Made by a program: the position numbers and the translations under genes. Positions 47,633 to 57,353 of a stretch of 64,000 nucleotides of DNA are shown here, piece after piece; position 1 is the stretch's first letter, and each line of letters begins with the position of its first letter. The stretch is from contig NZ_FVZN01000013.1 in assembly GCF_900168685.1 (NCBI RefSeq), positions 310,001-374,000 of the forward strand, written 5' to 3'. This DNA is from Solibacillus isronensis. GTDB taxonomy: Bacteria; Bacillota; Bacilli; Bacillales_A; Planococcaceae. The notes beneath the pieces were generated by a model. The model had not been told where the DNA came from, searched no databases, and saw only the letters and a list, made by a program, of their open reading frames with translations.

Positions 47633-48336
47633 TACATTTCCTCCGAGCTTAATAAGAAGCGGTACCCTGCTCCGCGCACAGTTTCAATAGCAGATGAAAT
47701 GCCATAATCGGCCAACTTCTTTCGAACACGCGTCATATTTACATTTAATGTGTTTTCATCAACAAAAGCCTGATCATCCCACAATTCCTCCAACAGCTGT
47801 TCGCGTGACACCACTTTTGGCGCCTGACCCATTAATAATCCTAAAATGACACATTCCTTCTTTTGAAGCGGAACGACAAGAACCCTCAATTGAAGTTCCA
47901 TCCGTTCCAAATACAATGTAAGCTGTCCTTGTACAATTTTCCGCTCTTCCTGTCTTGCAGAATATTCTCCGTATGTACGACGTAAATGGCTGCGAATTTT
48001 AGCGAGTACGATTTCATAGTTAAACGGCTTCGTTATAAAGTCATCTCCACCATTTTCCAATGCAAATATTTGATCCATTTCCCCCGAGCGAGCCGAGATA
48101 AATAAAATCGGACATTTCGTAAATTGTCGTAGTTCCCGGCACCAATAGTATCCGTCATAGGAAGGTAAATTAATATCGAGTAAAATTATATGAGGTGAAA
48201 ATGCTAAGCATTGTTCCATTAATGAATCAAAGTCTTTAATCGTTTCGACTTCATACTGGTATTTTCTTAATGTGTCTGCCAATAGTGCAGCTATTTTAGG
48301 ATCATCCTCAACGATGAAAATTCGATGTTTTTCCAT
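47632..48336 (-). CDS. OmpR-family response regulator of the Bce module
   Basis: A 234-residue regulator. The receiver domain has acidic Glu10-Asp12, phosphoacceptor Asp54 (LLDINLPSYDG) and the conserved Lys in TKPFN. The C-terminal winged helix spans about 130-230. The start follows AGGAGGTC. It is first in the regulator-kinase-ATPase-permease operon and probably activates the transporter promoter upstream of 46600. Confidence 0.94.
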   Translation of the reverse strand: MEKHRIFIVEDDPKIAALLADTLRKYQYEVETIKDFDSLMEQCLAFSPHIILLDINLPSYDGYYWCRELRQFTKCPILFISARSGEMDQIFALENGGDDFITKPFNYEIVLAKIRSHLRRTYGEYSARQEERKIVQGQLTLYLERMELQLRVLVVPLQKKECVILGLLMGQAPKVVSREQLLEELWDDQAFVDENTLNVNMTRVRKKLADYGISSAIETVRGAGYRFLLSSEEM

Positions 48337-48414
48337 CTGAATGACCTCCTTTTCAATAGGTTTTCAACTAAAATATCCCTACATAAGTTAATTGTTCATA
48401 TTGTTCCATTGTAT

Positions 48415-48449
48415 CAAAAAAAGGGGGCTCCCGAAAACAGGAGCCTCCT
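48415..48449 (-). terminator. lplJ terminator
   Basis: GGGGGCTCC pairs with GGAGCCTCC; the minus-strand read is followed by TTTTTTT. Confidence 0.85.
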
Positions 48450-48491
48450 TTTCTACACACTCTATTACATTCATGATGACTGCAGAATCTG

Positions 48492-49484
48492 CTAGTAAAT
48501 TAAATGAAGGAAATCCTCTTCCGTAATCCCGCCAAAGTATACCGGGATTTCAATATCTTTCAGCTTTTCTGCAATTGCGGCACGGTCATATTTCGTTCCG
48601 ACTAAAAGTTCTCCAACCTCATCTACATCACCAACACCAAAGAAATCTCCGAAGATTTTTGCCTCTTCAATGACCCCTTTATTCACTTCCAGGCGAATAT
48701 CTAAGCTGCCTGAAGGGAAACGCTTCGTTTTTTGAATGTTAAAGCGTGGTGATTTTCCGTAATTCCATTCCCATAACTGGTAACGGTTTTTTGAAATTTC
48801 ATGGATGTTGTCCCAATCTTCTTCCGTCAGCTCGTAATATTGAATATTTTCCTCGCCACCGAAAATCGATTTTAAAATTTCCATACGGAACTCTTCTACC
48901 GTAATTTTTTCTGGAAGGAAATCAATGATGTTCGCAACACGCGAGCGCACTGATTTGATTCCTTTTGATTCGATCTTGTCCTGTTTTACTTTAAGGGAGT
49001 TCACGACAGCATCAATATCCAGGTTGAACATAAGTGTCCCATGGCTGAACATACGACCACGCGTTGAATATTGGGCATTGCCTGAAACCTTTTTCCCTTC
49101 AGCCAAAATATCGTTACGGCCTGAAAGCTCAGAGTTAACCCCTAATTTTGCAAGTGCATCAACAACAGGCTGTGTGAATTTTTTATAGTTGCTGAAGCTG
49201 TTGCCGTCATCCTTTGTCAGGAAGCTGAAGTTCAGATTGTTTAGATCATGATAAACTGCCCCACCGCCGGAAAGACGACGTACTACAATGATTCCGTTTT
49301 CTTCAACGTAATCTGTGTTAATTTCTTCAATCGTGTTTTGATTTTTTCCGATGATAATCGACGGCTGATTAATATAAAACAGTAAAAAATCATCCTTTTC
49401 GATATCCATGTTTTTCAGTATATACTCTTCTATTGCCAAGTTAATACGTGGATCTGTAATTCCTTTATTATCGATAAAATACAA
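48492..49484 (-). CDS. lplJ: Lipoate-protein ligase
   Basis: A 330-residue enzyme that attaches free lipoate (or octanoate) to E2 and GcvH domains via lipoyl-AMP. The RRLSGGGAVYHD lipoate-binding motif is near residue 70, NDILAEGKKVSGNAQ near 120, and the small C-terminal domain follows residue 250. A TTG start at 49484 is preferred, since AAGGAG lies eight bases upstream and the resulting MYFIDN N-terminus fits the family. It is divergent from yhfH, as in B. subtilis. Confidence 0.93.
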   Translation of the reverse strand: MYFIDNKGITDPRINLAIEEYILKNMDIEKDDFLLFYINQPSIIIGKNQNTIEEINTDYVEENGIIVVRRLSGGGAVYHDLNNLNFSFLTKDDGNSFSNYKKFTQPVVDALAKLGVNSELSGRNDILAEGKKVSGNAQYSTRGRMFSHGTLMFNLDIDAVVNSLKVKQDKIESKGIKSVRSRVANIIDFLPEKITVEEFRMEILKSIFGGEENIQYYELTEEDWDNIHEISKNRYQLWEWNYGKSPRFNIQKTKRFPSGSLDIRLEVNKGVIEEAKIFGDFFGVGDVDEVGELLVGTKYDRAAIAEKLKDIEIPVYFGGITEEDFLHLIY

Positions 49485-49543
49485 GAGGCTCACTCCTTCA
49501 AAAATCGTCCATTTATATTTTAACTTAATTTAGGCATTTTGTG

Positions 49544-49572
49544 TTGACGAATTAAATCTGTTATAATACAAT
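49544..49572 (+). promoter_or_regulatory. Promoter of the small yhfH-like gene
   Basis: TTGACG (49544-49549) and TACAAT (49567-49572) are spaced by 17 bases. An alternative TATAAT overlaps at a shorter spacing. Confidence 0.65.
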
Positions 49573-49623
49573 ACAATATATAAACAGAAGTAATATAACA
49601 GAAACTTAAAGGAGGCATGCACA

Positions 49624-49749
49624 ATGTTAGAAAACGTAGTGGAATTTTTCAAGAATTTACCTGATAAAATTTGCGTTCAATGCGGTGATAAAATCGAAGA
49701 ACAAAGCGAGTGCTACAGCAACAATTGTGATAAATGTAACTCTCTTTAA
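49624..49749 (+). CDS. yhfH: YhfH-family small cysteine-rich protein
   Basis: A 41-residue product starting with ATG nine bases after AAAGGAGG. An N-terminal amphipathic helix (MLENVVEFFKNLPDK) is followed by two CxxC pairs (CVQC and CDKC) and an ECYSNNC segment, so a small zinc knuckle is likely. Size and sequence fit the YhfH family of Bacillales. It is flanked by a good promoter and a terminator. Function unknown. Confidence 0.88.
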   Translation: MLENVVEFFKNLPDKICVQCGDKIEEQSECYSNNCDKCNSL

Positions 49750-49827
49750 TTCTTTACACACTGTTTAATTCGTATTACTGACAACTTCATCTTAGAAATA
49801 GGATGAACCTATAATAGCTTACTTGAA

Positions 49828-49858
49828 CCACGAGCTCGCTCAATGCTCGTGGTTTTTT
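49828..49858 (+). terminator. yhfH terminator
   Basis: CCACGAGC pairs with GCTCGTGG, followed by TTTTTT. Confidence 0.9.
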
Positions 49859-49865
49859 CTGTATA

Positions 49866-49913
49866 AAAAAGCATGGATTCAAGTAATTACCCGAATCCAT
49901 GCTTTTTCTTTTT
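49866..49913. terminator. Bidirectional terminator between yhfH and yhgE
   Basis: AAAGCATGGATTC pairs with GAATCCATGCTTT, with A- and T-runs on the sides. Confidence 0.85.
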
Positions 49914-52098
49914 ATAGTTCTGTTTGTTGATTTGAATAACGTTTTTTATAAAGCAATGCAAAGTAACCGAACGTGATTGCTAAGCATGAAATCATAACTG
50001 CACCTAAAATCGACCAGTTAAACATTAGGAATGATGTATCACCAGTGGAAATGGCTGCTTTGAAGCCTTGTACAGAGAATGTCATCGGTAAAATTTTATT
50101 GAAGAAATGCAATTGCTCTGGTACTAGTTCAATCGGGAATGTCCCTGCACTTGTTGTTAATTGAAGAATCAACACCACGATAGCAATAAATCGTCCTGGA
50201 TCACCAAATATAGATACAAGCAATTGAACCATAGCCAAGAATGTAAAGCTAGTTATAATCGTTGTCAGAATGAACTGCGGCATATTATTTACCTCAAGTC
50301 CAAGCCCCCAAACGACAATTGCAATCGTTATAAATGACTGCACCAATCCAACACCGATTAATACAGTTACTTTACTTACAAACCAGCTTGCACTATTTTT
50401 CGGGATAATGGCTGGTTCAACTAATGGGAATACAATTGAAATTAATAATGCCCCAACGAATAATCCTAAAGAAATAAAGTATGGTGCAAAACCTGTACCA
50501 TAATTCGGTACATGGTTCACGGAATCTTTTTCGACTTCCACTGGAGAACCGACCATATTGTACGTGTCTTCAGTCGGATTTACAGCGGCTTTTTCGCCAG
50601 CTTCCGTTAACTTTTCAGATAAAGTTGTCGTACCATCCTTCAACTCTTTCGTACCATCCGCTAAAGTAGTAGAACCTTGTGCCAACTCACCTGACTTTTC
50701 TGCCAATAAGCTCGTACCGTCATATAATTTATTCGAACCATCAACTAATGTGTTCAAACCTTGTGCTAATGTGTTGGCACCTGTTGCAGCACTTGATGCG
50801 CCTGCTGTTAATTCATTTAGCTTTTCTGCGATAGTTGTATTGCCTTGTGCTAATGAATTGGCACCTGCTATCAGCTGTGCTGAATTTTGCTGTAATTGTG
50901 CAACTCCTGCAGTTACTTGTTGTTGCCCTGCATTTAATTTACTTGCACCTTCACTCATTGCCGCGATTTTATCGTCCAATCCGTTTGTTCCTGCGTGTAG
51001 CTGGCTTAAACCGCCACTTACTTGTTTACTGCCTTCTTGCAGCTGTCCTAATGCAGCTTTTAGTGCTGCTTGATTTTCTTCAGGCAACATAGGTAATATC
51101 GCTTCCAGTTGCCCCGCCAACTGATCCATACCCCCTGCTACATTAGCTGAACCATCTGCGAGCGCTTTTACTTTGTCATCGATATTCGCTGTACCTTGTG
51201 TTAATAAGTTCAGGTTTTCAGCTAAACTTGCCTGACCGGATGTAATGTCCTTTTGTCCGTTTGCTACTTGTGCAACACCATCCGTATAGCTTTCAATACC
51301 TTGCTGCAATGTATTGGCGCCATCTGCTGCAGATTTTGCTCCTGTTTCAAGTTGGTTGCTGCCATCCGCAATTTTGGCTACACCTGCCGCCAGATCGGAA
51401 GCACCTTTCGCAGCATTTTTAGCACCAGTAACTAAAGCGTCTGTACCATCAGATAATTGAACAGAGCTTGATGCCAATTGTTCTAAATAGCCTTTCAGCT
51501 CATCAGCGCCATCCGCCAGCTTCGCGGCACCTTCATCCAGTTCCCCTGCTCCATCTGCTGCCTCGGTAAAACCGTCACCAAGCTGTGTAATGGAATCAAA
51601 TAACTTTTCTGCATATGTTGCTGAAACTTGCGTATTTACTTCCGCTTTAATGCGATCCATTGCAGTTTCACCAATTTGTGCACCTAAAAAGTTGAAGCCT
51701 TCATTTGGAATATAATCAATAACCAATTTTTGTGGTTCATCATCTAATAATGTAGTTGCATGCTCTGAGAAGTTTTCCGGAATTTTAATTAAGATATAAT
51801 ATTTTTGATCCTTTAATTTTTGGTCCGCTTCCTTTGCGTCAACTTCCTCAAACCGGAATTGCTCGCTATCTATCAGCTTATCAACCAATGTTTGACCGAG
51901 CTCCATTGTTTCCTCATCCATCACAGCACCTTTGTCTTCATTGACAACGGCAACCGGCAAGTCCTTTAAATTGGCATATGGATCCCAAAATGCCCATAAG
52001 AACATCCCGCTGTACATAACAGGAACAAATAGAACGGCAATAACTGAAATAAGCATTTTCTTAGTTTTAAAAATCTTCAGCCATTCTGCTTTTATCAC
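49912..52098 (-). CDS. yhgE: YhgE/Pip-family membrane protein
   Basis: A 728-residue ABC-2-type membrane protein with one N-terminal transmembrane segment (about 15-37) and five or six near the C-terminus (about 525-720). Between them lies a long extracytoplasmic region (about 180-500) of repeated helical units such as LADGADEL, LAQGNTTI and LVDGSNKL, typical of the YhgE/Pip (phage infection protein) group. The start is GTG after GGAGG. It follows a TetR gene and a candidate operator (52124-52148). The role may be export or cell-surface assembly; it is not established. Confidence 0.9.
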   Translation of the reverse strand: MIKAEWLKIFKTKKMLISVIAVLFVPVMYSGMFLWAFWDPYANLKDLPVAVVNEDKGAVMDEETMELGQTLVDKLIDSEQFRFEEVDAKEADQKLKDQKYYILIKIPENFSEHATTLLDDEPQKLVIDYIPNEGFNFLGAQIGETAMDRIKAEVNTQVSATYAEKLFDSITQLGDGFTEAADGAGELDEGAAKLADGADELKGYLEQLASSSVQLSDGTDALVTGAKNAAKGASDLAAGVAKIADGSNQLETGAKSAADGANTLQQGIESYTDGVAQVANGQKDITSGQASLAENLNLLTQGTANIDDKVKALADGSANVAGGMDQLAGQLEAILPMLPEENQAALKAALGQLQEGSKQVSGGLSQLHAGTNGLDDKIAAMSEGASKLNAGQQQVTAGVAQLQQNSAQLIAGANSLAQGNTTIAEKLNELTAGASSAATGANTLAQGLNTLVDGSNKLYDGTSLLAEKSGELAQGSTTLADGTKELKDGTTTLSEKLTEAGEKAAVNPTEDTYNMVGSPVEVEKDSVNHVPNYGTGFAPYFISLGLFVGALLISIVFPLVEPAIIPKNSASWFVSKVTVLIGVGLVQSFITIAIVVWGLGLEVNNMPQFILTTIITSFTFLAMVQLLVSIFGDPGRFIAIVVLILQLTTSAGTFPIELVPEQLHFFNKILPMTFSVQGFKAAISTGDTSFLMFNWSILGAVMISCLAITFGYFALLYKKRYSNQQTEL

Positions 52099-52123
52099 AC
52101 TAATTTCCTCCTTATAAAACTAT

Positions 52124-52148
52124 ATGACCAATATCGTCATTCGGTCAT
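52124..52148. promoter_or_regulatory. Candidate TetR operator upstream of yhgE
   Basis: ATGACC (52124-52129) and GGTCAT (52143-52148) form an inverted repeat, similar to the site at 52785-52805. Confidence 0.5.
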
Positions 52149-52187
52149 TTCATGGTAAAAAGAAACCACTTCACCAGGAAGTGACTA

Positions 52188-52763
52188 CTAATTTTTCTTT
52201 GCCAAACCACGGAAAATGGTTTCGCTGAATAATGTCAAAATTTCTTGTTCGTTGAGTGGTTCATTATGCGTCAACTGCCAATCCACAATAAAAGCCAAAT
52301 ACGATTTAAACAATAAAAAGGCTACATGCTCAGGATTACAGTCAATAACCTCATCTTTTGCAATGCCGTTGCGAATGCGCATCGAGACGTATGAAATGAT
52401 TTCCGACTCGATTTTCAACAGCATTTGCTGTACTTCAGGTGTGCCCAGTGCTCTTTCCTCATCTATTAGTTTGGCAAACAGTAAATGACGCTCACGGAAC
52501 TGCAGCATTTTCATCAATGCTGTATGGGCATTTTGCATAAAGCTCGCATTTACATCGATTAACTGATCTGTTTCGCGCTTCATTTCACCGATTAAATGGA
52601 ATACAACTTCCTGAAACAGCTCTTCTTTATTTTTAAAAAAGGTATAAATAGTCCCTTTTCCTACATTTGCAATTTTAGCAACTTGTTCAATCGTTGTTGC
52701 TTTATATCCAAATAATGTGAAGGATTTTGTAGCAGCTATTAAAATTTCATGTCGACGATCCAT
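52188..52763 (-). CDS. TetR-family repressor (YhgD-like)
   Basis: A 191-residue regulator. The N-terminal helix-turn-helix (residues about 25-45, TTIEQVAKIANVGKGTIYTFF) is typical; the C-terminal ligand domain is divergent. The start follows GAGGAGGTG. It is directly upstream of yhgE on the same strand, and inverted repeats with GACCGAA/TTCGGTC flank its own promoter. It probably represses yhgE and itself. The signal is unknown. Confidence 0.92.
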   Translation of the reverse strand: MDRRHEILIAATKSFTLFGYKATTIEQVAKIANVGKGTIYTFFKNKEELFQEVVFHLIGEMKRETDQLIDVNASFMQNAHTALMKMLQFRERHLLFAKLIDEERALGTPEVQQMLLKIESEIISYVSMRIRNGIAKDEVIDCNPEHVAFLLFKSYLAFIVDWQLTHNEPLNEQEILTLFSETIFRGLAKKN

Positions 52764-52784
52764 AAATCCACCTCCTCAAAAAGT

Positions 52785-52805
52785 GACCGAATGAACACTT
52801 CGGTC
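52785..52805. promoter_or_regulatory. Candidate TetR operator upstream of the regulator gene
   Basis: GACCGAA and TTCGGTC are separated by seven bases in an inverted repeat, within 25-45 bases of the regulator start. This suits autoregulation. Confidence 0.6.
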
Positions 52806-52847
52806 ATTCAGTCACTATTATACACCGTTTTTCTTATATTGCAATAT

Positions 52848-53351
52848 TTAATGGTTATGATCTTCTTCTTTTTCTTCTGTATTTTCTTCATTATGTTCTT
52901 CTTCGTGTTCCATCGAATTAGAGCTTGTATCTTCCAGCACTTTGCTCATATCAGGATTGCCGACGATCAGCTCCTGCTTTGGCATCACGTGCATTCCGCG
53001 CGCAGTCGTATGGGCAAACATATAGTATACGCCATCATGGTCAAACGTATAGTCAGCGACATAGATTCCGTCTTCTGTCAGTTCTCCGTCCAGCATCTCC
53101 CCTTTGTCACGAAGGCCTGATTCCCATACTTCAAACTTAACTTCTTTCGCATCATTTACCGCTTCTTCATCTTGAGTTACACGTGCCGCAAGCTGAATCG
53201 TTTCCCCAACGTTCAATTGTTCAGCCGTTTGAATATGTACATCTACAATTGCCGGCACCTCTGCAGTTTCAAGTGTCTCCACTTCAGGATCATCGCCACA
53301 CCCTACCAGTAAAAAAGGTACTGCAACTAAACTGTAAAACCATTTTTTCAT
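52848..53351 (-). CDS. YtkA/FixH-like lipoprotein with acidic, histidine-rich tail
   Basis: A 167-residue lipoprotein. The start at 53351 follows GGGAG. The lipobox LLVGC is near residue 18. The central region (about 35-135) is a beta-sandwich with the YtkA-like pattern (VGETIQLAARVTQDEEAV, DGIYVADYTFDHDGVYYMF). The last 30 residues are very rich in Glu and His, ending in DHNH, so metal binding is plausible. Relatives are found near copper or cytochrome oxidase genes, but none is adjacent here. Confidence 0.82.
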   Translation of the reverse strand: MKKWFYSLVAVPFLLVGCGDDPEVETLETAEVPAIVDVHIQTAEQLNVGETIQLAARVTQDEEAVNDAKEVKFEVWESGLRDKGEMLDGELTEDGIYVADYTFDHDGVYYMFAHTTARGMHVMPKQELIVGNPDMSKVLEDTSSNSMEHEEEHNEENTEEKEEDHNH

Positions 53352-53489
53352 CGTTAAATCTCCCATCCTTATTAACAATTATGTAATTTAATGCAATCTT
53401 TCCCCATCCTTAATAGCGTACTAAAAAATCCGGACAGATGCATACAATAATTAAGATAAATTTGTGAAACATTAGGAAATTCTTCAAAC

Positions 53490-53533
53490 AAAAATGCTGC
53501 ATTAAAAGCGGTTCACTTTTAATACAGCATTTC
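53490..53533 (-). terminator. hemY terminator
   Basis: AATGCTG and ATTAAAAG pair with CTTTTAAT and CAGCATT; the minus-strand read is followed by a T-rich run. Confidence 0.8.
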
Positions 53534-53555
53534 GTTCAACTAGTCTATTGAATTG

Positions 53556-54992
53556 TTACATTGCTAATTTTGACTCGGCCAACTGGTTGAGTAATTGCTC
53601 GGCAGTATTTCTCCCTTGCAATACGCAGTCCGGAATACTGATTCCCTCATACGAGCTTCCTGTTAAAAAGACCTTCGGAAACTCTTGATAAAACTGTTTT
53701 TTCATAGTTGACATGCGAGACTCATGACCTATTGTATATTGAGGCATTGCTTCCTTCCAGCGGGCAACTGTCGTCAATAACGGCTGGGCATCCAATCCTA
53801 CCGCCCGTTCCAAATCCTGCAATACGATTTTTTCAATTTCACTGTCAGGAAGCTCCACAATCGATTCGTCCCCTACCCGGCCAATGTAAACCCTAAGTAA
53901 TTCATGGCCATCCGGGGTAACATTATCCCATTTACGGTGACTCCACGTACAGCTTGTAATGGCAAAATGACTATTGCGTGAAACGAAGAAGTTAAGTGCA
54001 TCTTCATATTTTTGCATCGATCCTTTTTCAAATGCCATCGTAACCGTTGCAATTGTAGCATAATTCATATCCGGAACTTGCTGCATCGTTACAGAGTCCG
54101 GGAAGATTCTTTTCGTTACATTAAACGGTGTCGTTACAACGATGTTATCTGCTTGTATAGACGTCCCGTCATTCAGTTCAATAAGATGAGTGTCATCATT
54201 ATTTTTTTCAATGGAATTCACTTTCAAACCTTTTAAAATCGTTACATCGGTTAAAGCATTTTCCAATGTTTCAATTAATGATTCCAGCCCGTTTTCAAAT
54301 GATTCGTAATGTAGTTCACCTGGAGTATCTACAAGCGCGTATATACCTTTACCGGTTTTTTTCATACCGAGCAGCAAACTGCGATATTCATTTTCCAACT
54401 GATAAAACTGCGGGAACATCGATTGCATACTAAGATGGTCGACATCACCTGCAAAAGTACCTGCCAACACCGGCTCAACTAAATTTTCTACAACTTCTTT
54501 ACCAAAGCGTCGATTGAAAAATTCACTGATCGGTTCGTCTGCCGCATGCGGTAATTTTGGTAATAGCAAATCCCCTGCTGCGCGGAATTTCCCCATTAAA
54601 GATAAAACATTCGATGTCATGAACGGGAGGATTTTAGGTGACCCTCCGAGCAGAATATTACTCGGAATTTGGTGCAACTTGCTACCAACTGCGATGAATG
54701 TTCGACCATAATTATTTTGAATCATCTCATGTTCGATATTTAAATCACGTGCCAACTTTCGGACACTGCTACCTGTATCAAAAAACGATTCAGGCCCACG
54801 TTCGATAATATACCCATTTTGACGCACTGTATGGATTTTACCACCTAAACGTAGTGACGCTTCGATCAACACGATATCTATCGGTAAATTGTGCGCCTTC
54901 GTTTTTTGCTGTAAATAGTATGCCGTCGTTAAACCAGTGATGCCACCGCCAACGATAACAACCTTATTCCTTTTTAAAGTCACCCTCATCAT
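53556..54992 (-). CDS. hemY: Coproporphyrinogen III oxidase / protoporphyrinogen oxidase HemY
   Basis: A 478-residue FAD enzyme. GGGITGLTTAY near residue 14 binds FAD, and the C-terminal GSSYEGISIPDCVLQG motif is typical. In Bacillota this protein (also CgoX) oxidises coproporphyrinogen III to coproporphyrin III in the coproporphyrin-dependent haem route. The exact start is uncertain among three adjacent codons (54989-54995). It is last in hemE-hemH-hemY. Confidence 0.93.
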   Translation of the reverse strand: MMRVTLKRNKVVIVGGGITGLTTAYYLQQKTKAHNLPIDIVLIEASLRLGGKIHTVRQNGYIIERGPESFFDTGSSVRKLARDLNIEHEMIQNNYGRTFIAVGSKLHQIPSNILLGGSPKILPFMTSNVLSLMGKFRAAGDLLLPKLPHAADEPISEFFNRRFGKEVVENLVEPVLAGTFAGDVDHLSMQSMFPQFYQLENEYRSLLLGMKKTGKGIYALVDTPGELHYESFENGLESLIETLENALTDVTILKGLKVNSIEKNNDDTHLIELNDGTSIQADNIVVTTPFNVTKRIFPDSVTMQQVPDMNYATIATVTMAFEKGSMQKYEDALNFFVSRNSHFAITSCTWSHRKWDNVTPDGHELLRVYIGRVGDESIVELPDSEIEKIVLQDLERAVGLDAQPLLTTVARWKEAMPQYTIGHESRMSTMKKQFYQEFPKVFLTGSSYEGISIPDCVLQGRNTAEQLLNQLAESKLAM

Positions 54993-55001
54993 CACTCTCT
55001 A

Positions 55002-55934
55002 CTATTTCGCTAATTTTTTATTGATAGCATCTACCATTGCATCAATGAATAAAGAATGTGTATTTGGCATTGTCGGGCGATAGTAGCTTGCACCGATTTC
55101 GTCACAAACAACTTTACACTCAATGTCATTATCATATAGCACTTCTAAATGCTCTGTAACAAATCCTACTGGTGTATAGATGAAAGCTTTATAACCTTTT
55201 TGCTCAAATAATTCCTTCGTTAAGTCCTGTACATCCGGTCCTAGCCATGGCTCTGGTGTTTGTCCAGCTGACTGCCAGCCCACTTCAACATTCACAATAT
55301 CTGAAGCCTCTTCAATTAAACGTGCTGTTTCGATTAACTGCTCTTCATACGGATCGCCCGCAAGTTTAATTTTTTCCGGCAATGAGTGGTTAGACACGAT
55401 TAAGCAAGCATTTGCGCGCTCTTCTTCTGTCATTTTTGCCAACTCGCCATTCACGGCATTTTTCCAGAATTCAATGAATTTAGGCTCGTCATACCATGCT
55501 TCAACAGAAGTGATGTTTAACGTACCGCCTAATTTTTCAGCAGCTTCTTTCGCTCGGCCATTGTACGATTTAATAGAGAAAGTTGAGAAGTGTGGTGCTA
55601 AAACGATCGATACCGCTTCAGTGATTCCTTCTTTCACCATCGCTTCTACTGCATCTTCTACAAATGGTTCAATATGCTTTAAGCCGATAAATACTTTATA
55701 TTCTACTTCGTCCTGTACTTCGTTTAAACGTGCACATAATGCATGAGCCTGTGCTTCCGTCATTTTCGCTAGCGGAGAAATACCGCCGATTGCACGGTAA
55801 CGTTCTGTTAAATCATCCAAATGTTCCTGGCTTGGTTTGCGGCCATGACGAATATGTGTGTAATAACGTTCGATATCTTCTTCTTTATATGGCGTACCAT
55901 AAGCCATTACTAATAACCCGCGTACTTCTTTCAT
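55002..55934 (-). CDS. hemH: Coproporphyrin III ferrochelatase
   Basis: A 310-residue soluble class II chelatase that inserts iron into coproporphyrin III in Bacillota (also CpfC). Conserved stretches are [27 protein letters not shown] at the start, and the metal-site histidine in [12 protein letters not shown] near 183 with Glu in [16 protein letters not shown] near 264. The start follows AGAGGTG. It lies seven bases upstream of hemY. Confidence 0.95.
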   Translation of the reverse strand: MKEVRGLLVMAYGTPYKEEDIERYYTHIRHGRKPSQEHLDDLTERYRAIGGISPLAKMTEAQAHALCARLNEVQDEVEYKVFIGLKHIEPFVEDAVEAMVKEGITEAVSIVLAPHFSTFSIKSYNGRAKEAAEKLGGTLNITSVEAWYDEPKFIEFWKNAVNGELAKMTEEERANACLIVSNHSLPEKIKLAGDPYEEQLIETARLIEEASDIVNVEVGWQSAGQTPEPWLGPDVQDLTKELFEQKGYKAFIYTPVGFVTEHLEVLYDNDIECKVVCDEIGASYYRPTMPNTHSLFIDAMVDAINKKLAK

Positions 55935-56089
55935 GTAAGTTCACCTCTGCATGTTTTTAAACACGTTTCTATTTGTTAGTTTTAAAGGTTTTACATCCCG
56001 TTTAATTTTTGGGTTCTCCAGTCAACCTTCATCTTATATAGTTTTCTCACCTTCACCGGTGAATAATCAAATATAAATTTATTGTTGTA

Positions 56090-57142
56090 TTATGAACGTT
56101 TTGCGATTTGTTCGCGGCTGTATTCATGTACAAATGTTGTTAATCGTTTTAATACAGCTGGATCTACTTCTGGGAAGACACCGTGACCTAAGTTGAAAAT
56201 ATGTCCGCCTGTATGCGCTAAACCTTGATCAACAATATCTTTCGCGCGTGCTTCGATTACGTTCCAGTCTGCAAGTAGTAATGTAGGATCCAAGTTTCCT
56301 TGTACCGCTTTTGTTACGCCGCGTGATTCTGCTTCACGGATTGGCAAACGCCAGTCCAAACCTACTACATCAACTGGCAGGTCATGCCATTCGTTTACTA
56401 GATGCGATGCGCCTACACCAAACTGGATTAATGGCACATTTAATGCGCGCAATTCAGCAAAAATGCGTGTCATCGTCGGCTTGATAAAAATACGGTAATC
56501 TTCTACATTTAATGCACCAACCCAAGAATCGAAAATTTGGATTGCCTTTGCACCAGCTTCTACTTGCGCTGTAATATCCACAATAATCATATCAGCCAGT
56601 TTTTCCATTAAAGCAAACCATGCTTTTGGCTGTGAAACCATGAATGATTTTGTTTTAGCGTAGTTTTTGCTTGGGCCGCCTTCGATCATATAGCTCGCAA
56701 GCGTAAACGGAGCACCGCCAAAACCGATTAACGGAACATTCAACTGTTCTGTTGTTAACATTTTAATTGTATCTAGCACGTAAGGTGTATGCTCTTGTGC
56801 GTTGAAATCACGTAAATTTTCTACATCAGCAGCTGAACGGATAGGATTTGAAATAACCGGACCGATTCCTGCTTTTATTTTTACATCAATTCCCATTCCT
56901 GGTAAAGGGGTAACGATATCTTTATAAAGAATCGCTGCATCTACATTGTATTGTTCAACAGGTAAACGCGTCACATATGCACATAACTCCGGCTGCATTG
57001 TAATCTCTTCTAATGAATATTTTTCTTTTATTTCACGATATTCTGGCTGTGAACGGCCTGCCTGGCGCATAAACCAAACTGGCGTATGTTCTACTTGCTC
57101 ACCGCGAGCAGCACGTAATAATGTGTCATTAAATTTCATCAT
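56090..57142 (-). CDS. hemE: Uroporphyrinogen decarboxylase
   Basis: A 350-residue barrel enzyme that decarboxylates uroporphyrinogen III to coproporphyrinogen III. The signature [15 protein letters not shown] is at residues 23-37, the catalytic aspartate lies in [10 protein letters not shown] near 74-83, and [20 protein letters not shown] is near 140. It is first in the hemE-hemH-hemY operon; the 155-base gap before hemH shows no clear terminator. It is divergent from hmoB. Confidence 0.96.
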   Translation of the reverse strand: MMKFNDTLLRAARGEQVEHTPVWFMRQAGRSQPEYREIKEKYSLEEITMQPELCAYVTRLPVEQYNVDAAILYKDIVTPLPGMGIDVKIKAGIGPVISNPIRSAADVENLRDFNAQEHTPYVLDTIKMLTTEQLNVPLIGFGGAPFTLASYMIEGGPSKNYAKTKSFMVSQPKAWFALMEKLADMIIVDITAQVEAGAKAIQIFDSWVGALNVEDYRIFIKPTMTRIFAELRALNVPLIQFGVGASHLVNEWHDLPVDVVGLDWRLPIREAESRGVTKAVQGNLDPTLLLADWNVIEARAKDIVDQGLAHTGGHIFNLGHGVFPEVDPAVLKRLTTFVHEYSREQIAKRS

Positions 57143-57353
57143 TTTTGATTTCTACCCCTTAAAGTAAATTCTTTTTTATTCTATACCTTAAAAACGTCAT
57201 TGATATCCATCATCGACTATAAACTTTTAATAAATAATTGTATAGATTTCTTCAATAAATGTCATAAATTTGTCTCTTCTGCTAGAGAACTTTTTGACAA
57301 AAGGCTTGAACATCTTTATAAATGGAAATAATAGTGTAAAGGAGGTCGGTCAT

